Positions 14,632 through 20,816 of a DNA stretch of 24,250 nt are shown here, piece after piece. This DNA comes from DAOTVS01 sp034436375. Lineage in GTDB: Bacteria > Chloroflexota > Anaerolineae > SpSt-313. The stretch covers positions 1-24,250 of the forward strand of contig DAOTVS010000030.1 in the NCBI GenBank assembly GCA_034436375.1, read 5' to 3'. The notes beneath the pieces were generated by a model. It saw only the letters and a program-made list of their open reading frames with translations. It was not told where the DNA came from and made no database searches. The stretch's first letter is position 1; each line of letters opens with the position of its first letter. Made by a program: the position numbers and the translations under genes.

Positions 14632-15570
14632 TCAGTCTCCCTCAGACACGGCCGCTTGCTCATCCGTCGTCAGCGTGAGGAAGATCTCTTCCAGGCTCAT
14701 GCTGACCGGGCGCAGCTCCAGCAGCCCCCACCCCTCGCCCACGACGAGTTCGGCGATACGCGGCCGCGGGTCGGCATTCTCTGCGGCATCGACCTCGTAG
14801 CAGCCGTGTTCCTTTTCGGTCACGCCGACCACACCCGCGATCCCTCGCAGTTTTTTCTTCGCGCCGTTAGCGGGATGGGCGACCTGAACAAAGAACTGGC
14901 TGCCGCCGCGCAGGCGGGTCGTCAACCGTTCCGGCGTATCCTCGGCAATGATGCGGCCTTTGTTGATGATCATCACACGCTCGCACACCTGGCTCGCCTC
15001 GGGCAGAATGTGGGTGCTCAGGATGATGGTATGGTCGCCGCCCAGGCCCTTGATCAGGTTGCGCACCTCGATGATCTGCCGCGGGTCGAGGCCCACGGTC
15101 GGCTCATCGAGGATGAGGACTTGAGGGTCGTGCACCAGCGCCTGGGCCAGGCCCACACGCTGCTTGTAGCCCTTGGAGAGACGGCCAATCAGCATATCGC
15201 GCCGGTCGCCCAGGCCACACGCCTCGATGGCGCGCTCCGTGGCCTGGGCAGCCTTGCCCACGCCCCGCAGCGCCGCCATATACTGCAGATAGGCGCGCAC
15301 GCTCATCTCAGGGTAAAGGGGCACTGTCTCGGGGAGATAACCGATCCGGCGCCGCACCTCCATAGAGTCGGCGGTCACATCATAGCCGGCGACGCGGGCT
15401 TTGCCGCTGCTGGGGGGCAGGTAGCCGGTCAGGATGCGCATGGTCGTGGTTTTGCCGGCCGAGTTGGGGCCCAGAAAGCCCAAAATCTCGCCTTTGCGCA
15501 CATTAAAGCTCACATCCTGAATGGCGGCTGTGCTCCCATAGTACCGGGTCAAGCCTTCCACCTGGATCAT
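14632..15570 (-). CDS. ABC transporter ATP-binding protein (GldA-like)
   Basis: The start is ATG 15570, chosen because GGAGG lies 6 nt upstream and MIQVEGLTRYYG is the normal first strand. Longer readings add 57 unlikely residues. The 312-residue protein has Walker A GPNSAGKTTT (Ser where most relatives have Gly), Q-loop GYLPETVPLYPEM, signature LSKGYKQRVGLAQAL, Walker B VLILDEPTVGLDP and the H-loop STHIL. The LSKGYKQR form of the signature is usual in ABC-2 / GldA-type ATPases. A C-terminal domain of about 90 residues (GGSQFFVQVAHPANGAKKKL ... VSMSLEEIFLTLT) follows. It powers the ABC-2 permease encoded next and is first in a four-gene coupled operon behind the promoter at 15713-15741. Confidence 0.92.
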   Translation of the reverse strand: MIQVEGLTRYYGSTAAIQDVSFNVRKGEILGFLGPNSAGKTTTMRILTGYLPPSSGKARVAGYDVTADSMEVRRRIGYLPETVPLYPEMSVRAYLQYMAALRGVGKAAQATERAIEACGLGDRRDMLIGRLSKGYKQRVGLAQALVHDPQVLILDEPTVGLDPRQIIEVRNLIKGLGGDHTIILSTHILPEASQVCERVMIINKGRIIAEDTPERLTTRLRGGSQFFVQVAHPANGAKKKLRGIAGVVGVTEKEHGCYEVDAAENADPRPRIAELVVGEGWGLLELRPVSMSLEEIFLTLTTDEQAAVSEGD

Positions 15571-15663
15571 GAATCGCCTCCATAGAACGGACGGAGGCAC
15601 TCCGCGCCCACAAGCTCCAGCGCAGTTGTCTCCGAGTCTGGCACACCCCGAAGGGCGTGCAAA

Positions 15664-15694
15664 CTGTTCAGGAGCACCGGGTGTTCCTGAACAG
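15664..15694. promoter_or_regulatory. 31-bp near-perfect palindrome in the leader of the GldA-like operon
   Basis: CTGTTCAGGAGCAC (15664-15677) and GTGTTCCTGAACAG (15681-15694) are reverse complements except for one base, which would form a G-U pair in RNA, with only CGG between. Relative to the promoter at 15713-15741 it covers about +12 to +42 of the transcript. It could be an operator that blocks the polymerase or a leader hairpin. Adjacent, about 15640-15660, is a weaker hairpin. Confidence 0.6.
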
Positions 15695-15712
15695 CAAGCT
15701 TCTGGGGACGGC

Positions 15713-15741
15713 ATTCTAGTCTTATGGCAAGAAGTAGTCAA
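15713..15741 (-). promoter_or_regulatory. Near-consensus sigma70-type promoter of the GldA-like ABC operon
   Basis: On the minus strand TTGACT (15736-15741) and TAGAAT (15713-15718) are separated by exactly 17 nt. The predicted transcription start is near 15706, giving a leader of about 135 nt to the ATG at 15570. Confidence 0.65.
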
Positions 15742-15835
15742 AAGCGCCTATCTGGCTGTTGTAGGGGAGGGGATAGGAGAAGGTTGAGGATTTGCCCGGT
15801 AAAACAGTGCGTGGCGGCCTTGAGCATCGGTTCGC

Positions 15836-15861
15836 AGTGGGGGAGACCCCTCTCCCCCACT
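15836..15861. terminator. Perfect GC-rich hairpin after the sugar permease genes
   Basis: AGTGGGGGAGA (15836-15846) pairs with TCTCCCCCACT (15851-15861) across CCCC. It lies about 65 nt after the stop codon of the last importer gene on the minus strand. No T-run follows, so it may be a repeat element or an RNA-stabilising hairpin rather than a classical terminator. Confidence 0.4.
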
Positions 15862-15926
15862 ACAAGCCTGGCTCGCAGTCGTACACCGCCTGCTCACGCA
15901 GGCATAACACGAGCGCAATGAGGAAT

Positions 15927-16829
15927 CTAGCCCTTGAGGCCGGTCAGCGAGATGCCCTCGATAAAGGTGCGCTGGGTGAAGAAAAAGCCAATCAGGATCG
16001 GCAGGGTCGCGATGGCGCTGACGGCCATCAGGTAGGGGTAGGCCAGCTGGGTGGCGCCCACCTGCTGCATCGTCTGGCGCAGGTTTTCGATGCCCAGGGC
16101 GATGGGGTAGAGCTTTTGCGAGTTGAGGTACACCAGCGGGCCCATATAGTCGTTCCAGGCCCCCATGAACGTAAAGAGGGCTACCACCGTCAACGCCGGC
16201 TTGGCCAGGGGGGCGATGATGTTGAAGAGGATGCCAAACTCGCTCGCGCCATCGATGCGCGCCGCATCCGAAAGCTCCTGGGGGATGGTAAGGAAGAACT
16301 GGCGCAGCATGAAGATAAAGTAGGGGTTGCCAAAGTAGGAGGGCACCACCAGCGGCAGGTACGATGGGATCCAGCCGATATTCTTGAAGGTGATGAAGAG
16401 CGACACCATGGTCACCGCAAAGGGCACCATCATGGTCGCCATACAGAGGGCAAACAGCGCATCGCGCCCCGGCCAGCGCAGCCGGCCAAAGCCATAGGCC
16501 ACCACCGTCGAAGACAGGACGGTGCCGATGGTCACCGGGATAGCATAGCGCACCACCGTATTGACCAGGTAGAGGTTAAAGTTGTAGGTGCTCCAGGCGT
16601 TAGGGTAATTTTCCCAATGGGCCGGGATGGGGACCCAGACCGGCGGCACGGTGAAAACCTGGGCGTTGTCCTTCAGCGCCGAAGTGATCATCCAGTAGAA
16701 CGGCAGCATGAAACTGACGGTCAACACGATCAGCAACAGATACTTGGTCACATTGGCTGCCACGCCCGCCGCCGGCATTCGCCGGGCCCGCGCCTGCACG
16801 CGGCCAGCAGAGACCTCACGCACTGCCAT
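15927..16829 (-). CDS. Carbohydrate ABC transporter permease, MalG-like (CUT1)
   Basis: The 300-residue inner component has six predicted membrane segments, starting with KYLLLIVLTVSFMLPFYWMI and ending with MAVSAIATLPILIGFFF. The cytoplasmic EAA loop reads ELSDAARIDGASEFGILFNI followed by IAPLAKPAL, where the ATPase docks. The C-terminus FTQRTFIEGISLTGLKG is the usual ending of MalG/LacG/UgpE-type permeases. AAGGAG lies 7 nt before the ATG at 16829. The gene follows the MalF-like permease by 18 nt and is last in the importer operon. The sugar is not evident from the sequence. Confidence 0.93.
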   Translation of the reverse strand: MAVREVSAGRVQARARRMPAAGVAANVTKYLLLIVLTVSFMLPFYWMITSALKDNAQVFTVPPVWVPIPAHWENYPNAWSTYNFNLYLVNTVVRYAIPVTIGTVLSSTVVAYGFGRLRWPGRDALFALCMATMMVPFAVTMVSLFITFKNIGWIPSYLPLVVPSYFGNPYFIFMLRQFFLTIPQELSDAARIDGASEFGILFNIIAPLAKPALTVVALFTFMGAWNDYMGPLVYLNSQKLYPIALGIENLRQTMQQVGATQLAYPYLMAVSAIATLPILIGFFFTQRTFIEGISLTGLKG

Positions 16830-16847
16830 GGGATGCTCCTTCCTTGC

Positions 16848-17762
16848 CTATTCCCCGCCGTAATAGACCCAACGGCCCGAGGAGCGGAAGAGGATCACGG
16901 TAAAAACCACAATAATCACGAACAGGATCCACGCCAGGGCCGCGGCCTTGCCCATGCGCAGGTAGGAAAAGGCATTGCGCCAGAGAAACACCGCGTAGAG
17001 CTCGGTGGCATTGTTGGGGCCGCCATTGGTGAGCAGCCGCGGCAGGGTAAAGTTCTGGAAACCGCTGATAAAGCCCATGACCAGGTTGAAGAGGATCACC
17101 GGCGTACACATGGGAACGGTAATATGCCAGAACCGGTGCCAGGCGCTGGCGCCATCGACCGTCGCCGCCTCGTAGAGCGAGCGCGGCACATCCTGCAGGG
17201 TGGCCAGGAAGATCACCATGGCGTTGCCCTGCGCCCACATGTGGATCATGATCAGGCTGGGCTTGGCCAGCGTCGGGTTCGAGAGGAAGGGGATGGCAGG
17301 TAGGCCAAAGCCGCGCAGTGTGGCATCGATCGCCCCCCACTGCACATTGAGCAGGAACTGCCAGACCATAGCCACCACCACGGCGGGGACAATCGCCGGG
17401 AAAAAGAAGGCCGCCCGAAAGAAAGATCGGCCCACCATCTTGGTGTTGAGCAGGGTCGCCAGCAGAAATGCCGAGATCACGCCGAGTGGTGCGCTCAAAC
17501 CGACATAGTAAAGGGTGTTGTACATCACGGTGCCGAAGACGGGATCATCGCTCAGGATCTGCCGATAATTCTCCAGCCCAATGATAACGGGCGGCCGCAA
17601 CAGGTCATAGCGCGTAAAACTGTAGTACAGGGAAGAGAGGACCGGGTAGGCCGTCCACAGCAGAAATCCAACCAGCCAGGGCGAGACGAAAAGCAGGCCA
17701 AGCAGCAGCCGACGCTGCTGCGAGCTACCCCAGGCACGTCGCTTCGCGATTGCCACCGCCAT
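16848..17762 (-). CDS. Carbohydrate ABC transporter permease, MalF-like (CUT1)
   Basis: The 304-residue protein has six predicted membrane segments, beginning with RRLLLGLLFVSPWLVGFLLW. The N-terminal Y-P-V-L-S-S-L-Y-Y-S-F-T stretch and the EAA loop DVPRSLYEAATVDGASAWHR, followed by FWHITVPMCTPV, are typical of MalF/UgpA/LacF-type permeases. The start at 17762 has GGGGG about 8 nt upstream. It forms the channel with the MalG-like protein encoded 18 nt downstream. A 208-bp repeat-rich gap separates it from the solute-binding gene upstream, which would allow the binding protein to be made in excess. Confidence 0.93.
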   Translation of the reverse strand: MAVAIAKRRAWGSSQQRRLLLGLLFVSPWLVGFLLWTAYPVLSSLYYSFTRYDLLRPPVIIGLENYRQILSDDPVFGTVMYNTLYYVGLSAPLGVISAFLLATLLNTKMVGRSFFRAAFFFPAIVPAVVVAMVWQFLLNVQWGAIDATLRGFGLPAIPFLSNPTLAKPSLIMIHMWAQGNAMVIFLATLQDVPRSLYEAATVDGASAWHRFWHITVPMCTPVILFNLVMGFISGFQNFTLPRLLTNGGPNNATELYAVFLWRNAFSYLRMGKAAALAWILFVIIVVFTVILFRSSGRWVYYGGE

Positions 17763-17791
17763 GTTCTACCCCCAGTCATGCGACGCAAGGA

Positions 17792-17951
17792 GGTGGAAAA
17801 ACCGCAGATGAACGCAGATAGGAAACACCAACCAGGGCGAGCATCCTTGCGAAGGCTCGGAACCTTCGCAAGGATGGCCGTATTCATCTGCGGTTCCCAC
17901 TTTTCCACCCGCATTTCCTATCTGCGTTTATCTGCGTTCATCTGCGGTTCC
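17792..17951. repeat. Inverted repeat built from 12-bp GCAGATGAAC-type units
   Basis: The left arm at 17795-17825 (AACCGCAGATGAACGCAGAT inside it) and the right arm at 17914-17951 are inverse copies, except that the right arm has one extra 12-bp unit (TATCTGCGTTTA). A third partial copy, TTCATCTGCGGTTCC, lies at about 17883-17897. Such GCAGATGAAC repeats are dispersed in many bacterial genomes. The element fills the gap between the solute-binding and permease genes. Confidence 0.7.
17842..17876. repeat. Perfect 14-bp hairpin nested in the intergenic repeat
   Basis: CATCCTTGCGAAGG (17842-17855) and CCTTCGCAAGGATG (17863-17876) are exact reverse complements around 7 nt. In the importer mRNA this stable stem would sit 3' of the solute-binding gene and 5' of the permease genes, the place where E. 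coli has REP sequences between malE and malF. No T-run follows, so partial rather than complete termination is more likely. Confidence 0.65.
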
Positions 17952-17970
17952 ATATCGTCCTATGCACAGC

Positions 17971-19386
17971 TCAGCTAGCGAATCCTGCCTGCTTGAACTC
18001 ATCTTCACAGCGCTTCTGGAACTCTGCTGCCGCTTCCGCAGGCTTCATCTCGTCGCGGTAGACCTTCTCGCGCAGCTCCTGGTACTGCGTTGACACAAAG
18101 GCCGTGATGGGGCAGCGCGCCGGCGACGACCATTCCGTAGCCTCATTCATAGACTTGAAGTAAAAGTCCAGGCCCGGATACACCGAGGGATCCACGGTCT
18201 TGAGGTAGGTCGTGAGGCCCGGCAGCCAGCCATTGTGCGTAAAGATGACATCGCACGCTGCTTTGGTGTTCAGGAACTCGGCGACCTTGAACATCTCTTC
18301 CTTGTTCTTCGACTCTTTGAAAATGATCACATAATGACCGCCGGTGCCCTGGACCTTTACACCTTTGCGGCTATCGGGCACGGGGGCCCAGGTGGCCGCG
18401 TTGAGCTTGCCAACCTCCGGCTTGTCGTTCATCGTCTCGCCGGGATGCCAGTAGCCCTCGATGATCATAGCCTGCATTTCGGTGTTGTAAGAGCCGCCCC
18501 AGGTGCCCTGGCCCTCTACCTGGCGCATACCGGCCATCTTGTCGGGGCCGACGATCTTGTAGAATTGCCCCATGATGTCAAAGGCTTCGGCCATCTTGTC
18601 GTTGTTAAGGTCGAACTTGCCCGTGTCGACGTCGAACCACTTCCAGCCCCAGGAGACGGGTGGGAAAAAGCCATCCTGGATGCCGATCTGGCCGCCCATC
18701 GCGTCATAGGGGTCGAGGCCAATCTGTTGCAGGTTGCCGGCGCTGTCGAACTTGGTCAGGGCCTTGTGCCATTCCAGGCACTCCGACCAGGTTTGAGGCG
18801 GATTCTTGGGGTCGAGCCCGGCGGCCTCGACCAACTTGGTGTTGTAGTTGAGGCCGTAACGGAGAAAGCCCTCGTTTGCGGGGACGCCGTACATGGTACC
18901 CTTGTAAAAGGCGTCGTTCCAGGTGCCCTCGAGGTAGTTTTCCTTCTTGATGATGGCGCTGTTCTTCACCCACTCATCAATGGGCCAGAGCACGTCACGC
19001 GCCATATAGTCGAGGTACTGGACGTTCGAGGCGCCATCGGGCGGAGTGCCGGCGGCCACGGCTGTTGTGACGGCATCGCCGGCCGAGCCTTTGACCTCGA
19101 CCGTGTTCCCGCCGACGGCTTGTTTGTACTCGTCGGTTTTCTCCATCTCGGGCCAAAAGCCGGCATAGTTGCCCCAGCTGACCCAATACTGGATGGTCTT
19201 GCCGCCGGATGAGGCAGGGGCCGTGTTGGCGGCGGGCACGGCGGTGGCCTGCGGCGCTTCCGTCGCTGCCGCGGGCGCCTGGGTGGGGGCCGCCTGCGGT
19301 GCGCAGGCAGCGAGGACAGTTCCGGCTGCCACAGAGGCAGCAGTAGACAGGAAAATACGTCGGCTGATCTTCGTGGTGCCAGTCAT
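17971..19386 (-). CDS. Extracellular sugar-binding lipoprotein, Tat-type signal (CUT1 importer)
   Basis: The 471-residue protein begins with a twin-arginine signal (KISRRIFLSTAASVAAGT) ending in the lipobox LAAC, with Cys28 as the lipidated residue. An A/P/T/Q-rich linker (about 29-62) links it to a MalE-like fold (SBP_bac_1) from IQYWVSWGNYAGFW onward. Family marks include GTPPDGASNVQYLD, WNDAFYKGTMYGVPANEGFL, YNTKLVEAAGLDP and the late GHYVIIFKESKNKEEMFKVAEFL. GGAGG lies 6 nt before ATG 19386. It delivers an unidentified sugar or glycan to the two permeases downstream. No ATPase gene is present, so a shared MsmK/UgpC-type ATPase encoded elsewhere is expected. An extended -10 promoter lies at 19476-19484. 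Confidence 0.93.
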   Translation of the reverse strand: MTGTTKISRRIFLSTAASVAAGTVLAACAPQAAPTQAPAAATEAPQATAVPAANTAPASSGGKTIQYWVSWGNYAGFWPEMEKTDEYKQAVGGNTVEVKGSAGDAVTTAVAAGTPPDGASNVQYLDYMARDVLWPIDEWVKNSAIIKKENYLEGTWNDAFYKGTMYGVPANEGFLRYGLNYNTKLVEAAGLDPKNPPQTWSECLEWHKALTKFDSAGNLQQIGLDPYDAMGGQIGIQDGFFPPVSWGWKWFDVDTGKFDLNNDKMAEAFDIMGQFYKIVGPDKMAGMRQVEGQGTWGGSYNTEMQAMIIEGYWHPGETMNDKPEVGKLNAATWAPVPDSRKGVKVQGTGGHYVIIFKESKNKEEMFKVAEFLNTKAACDVIFTHNGWLPGLTTYLKTVDPSVYPGLDFYFKSMNEATEWSSPARCPITAFVSTQYQELREKVYRDEMKPAEAAAEFQKRCEDEFKQAGFAS

Positions 19387-19448
19387 CCCTTTCCTCCTTT
19401 GGTGGAAGACCCTGGCTCTCTATTGCCAGAACACGCTCTCAGAGACAC

Positions 19449-19477
19449 TTGCCTGTAACAGGCGTTCGTATTATGAT
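19449..19477 (+). promoter_or_regulatory. Promoter for the HTH/receiver regulator
   Basis: TTGCCT (19449-19454), a 17-nt spacer and TATGAT (19472-19477). The -10 overlaps the -10 of the opposite importer promoter by two bases. The spacer holds most of a palindrome, GCCTG-TAA-CAGGC (19451-19463). Confidence 0.5.
19451..19463. promoter_or_regulatory. Short palindrome between divergent promoters, candidate operator
   Basis: GCCTG and CAGGC form a perfect inverted repeat around TAA. It overlaps the -35 and spacer of the plus-strand promoter and covers about +6 to +18 of the minus-strand importer transcript, so one bound protein could affect both directions. The arms are only 5 bp, so this is tentative. 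Confidence 0.35.
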
Positions 19478-19484
19478 TATAGCA
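19476..19484 (-). promoter_or_regulatory. Extended -10 promoter of the sugar importer operon
   Basis: On the minus strand TGC precedes a perfect TATAAT (19476-19481). The -35 region is weak, as usual for extended -10 promoters. The predicted start is near 19469, about 80 nt before the ATG of the solute-binding gene. Confidence 0.55.
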
Positions 19485-19544
19485 TGGTCGGGCCACAAAA
19501 TTCGCCAAGTTCAGGACAGGAACAAGACCAGAACAGGACAATGC

Positions 19545-20816
19545 ATGTCTGCCAATGATCGCCTGCCTTCCCTGCTCCGCTCTGCCCTAAAGCATCTCTA
19601 CGACCCGACGATCCTTGCCGATAGCCCCTTGGTCCCCCTGCTTGCTCTTGCCGGGTCACTGGACCCTGCTTCCGATCTGAGACAGACGCTCACACGGGCC
19701 ATCCGCGCGTTGCAGCCGGAGGCCGATGTACCGGCCGACGCCCAGGTCTGGCGCCTGTATGAAATCCTGCTCTACCGCTATGTGGAGCGCTCAAGCCAGT
19801 TGGAGGTGGCCGACCAGCTTGGCGTGAGCATCCGCCACCTGGGGCGCCTGGAAAGCCAGGCTATCCAGGTGCTGGCCGACCGCCTCCGGCAGCAGATGGG
19901 CGAATCGGCGCTCGAGGAAGCGGCGCCGAGCGTCGGGGATACGGCCCGAGGGGGCGCTCAAGAGGCGCTGGCCAGCGGGCAGACCTCGCCAATCAGTGAC
20001 GAACTGCCCTGGCTGGCAGAGGCAGGCCCGAGGACGACAGCCGACCTGGGCCCCGTCCTCTCCTCCGTCATGGAGCTGGTCCAGCCCATGGCCAGGCAAC
20101 ATGGTGTGACCCTGGACCTCTCCCTCTGCCCCGACCTGACCCCACTGGCCGTGCACCCCGTGGCCCTGCGCCAGATTCTGCTCAGCCTGCTGGGCGCAGC
20201 GATCCGACAGATGCCAGGCGGCAAAGCGGACTTGCAACGCGCGCTCGTCACCGTAAGGGTCCTGCAGTGGGATGTGGAGGTGCAGGTGCAGGCCCCGCGC
20301 AAGGGCCCAGCCGTACAAAGCGATGGGGGCATCGCGGACAGCCTGGAGATGGCCAGGCGGCTGGCCGATGCATGCGGTGGGAGCATGGCCGTGCGCGCTG
20401 ATGCCGGGGGTTTTGTGGCTACGGTCACACTTCCAGCCATCGAGCAGACGCCGGTGCTGGTCATCGACGACAACGCCAACACATTGCGGCTCCTCCAGCG
20501 CTACGCCTCTAACACACGCTACCGGGTGATCCCGGCTGCGTCACTGCAGGAGGGCATGGCCATGGCCCAGGAGTCGCCCCCACGCATCATCGTGCTCGAC
20601 GTGATGATGCCTGAGATCGATGGCTGGGAAGTGCTCGGGCGTCTGCGTCAGCACCCACTCACCAGCCACATCCCCATTATCATCTGCACGATCCTCGCCG
20701 AAGAAGAGCTGGCCCTCTCGCTGGGGGCCAGCGGCTTCCTGCGCAAGCCGGTCAGCCGGGAGGCGTTTCTGGGCGCGCTGGATCTAGCCGGTCCGGAGGG
20801 GCCAGAATCGCACTGA
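19545..20816 (+). CDS. Composite regulator: HTH, degenerate histidine-kinase ATPase domain, receiver
   Basis: The start is ATG 19545 with AGGA 6 nt upstream, giving 423 residues. Residues 1-115 hold a helical region and a helix-turn-helix (VERSSQLEVADQLGVSIRHL) like those of sigma-region-4-type folds. Residues about 165-298 align with an HATPase_c domain: VLSSVMELVQPMARQHGVTL, PVALRQILLSLLGAAIRQ and DSLEMARRLADACGGSMAVR. The N-box asparagine is absent, no DxGxG box is seen, and there is no H box, so it is unlikely to be an active kinase. Residues 302-414 are a complete receiver: Asp308-309, phosphoacceptor Asp352 (IIVLDVMMPEIDG), Thr382 and Lys401 (LRKPVSRE). I recall similar composite proteins in Chloroflexota. 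It is divergent from the sugar importer and convergent with a hybrid kinase, its likely phosphodonor. It probably binds DNA and may control the importer. Confidence 0.85.
   Translation: MSANDRLPSLLRSALKHLYDPTILADSPLVPLLALAGSLDPASDLRQTLTRAIRALQPEADVPADAQVWRLYEILLYRYVERSSQLEVADQLGVSIRHLGRLESQAIQVLADRLRQQMGESALEEAAPSVGDTARGGAQEALASGQTSPISDELPWLAEAGPRTTADLGPVLSSVMELVQPMARQHGVTLDLSLCPDLTPLAVHPVALRQILLSLLGAAIRQMPGGKADLQRALVTVRVLQWDVEVQVQAPRKGPAVQSDGGIADSLEMARRLADACGGSMAVRADAGGFVATVTLPAIEQTPVLVIDDNANTLRLLQRYASNTRYRVIPAASLQEGMAMAQESPPRIIVLDVMMPEIDGWEVLGRLRQHPLTSHIPIIICTILAEEELALSLGASGFLRKPVSREAFLGALDLAGPEGPESH

Larger units (their letters stand above)
15571..15926. other. Leader and intergenic region between the GldA-like operon and the sugar importer
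   Basis: These 356 bp hold the operon promoter (15713-15741), a 31-bp near-palindrome (15664-15694), a second small hairpin (about 15640-15660, GCACACCCCGAAGGGCGTGC) and a perfect 11-bp-stem hairpin (15836-15861) downstream of the importer genes. No coding sequence was recognised. Confidence 0.55.

Noticed and set aside
14620..15585. A 321-codon open frame on the plus strand
   Set aside because: Antisense to the GldA-like ATPase, which has intact Walker A, signature and Walker B.
15792..17303. A 503-codon open frame on the plus strand
   Set aside because: It lies antisense to the two sugar permeases, is rich in His, Arg and Gln in a way typical of the opposite strand of GC-rich genes, and shows no domain.
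17792..17951. Short repeated units considered as a CRISPR array
   Set aside because: Units are 12 bp, in inverted orientation, without regular unique spacers, and no cas gene is present.
18235..19212. A 325-codon open frame on the plus strand
   Set aside because: Antisense to the solute-binding lipoprotein gene.
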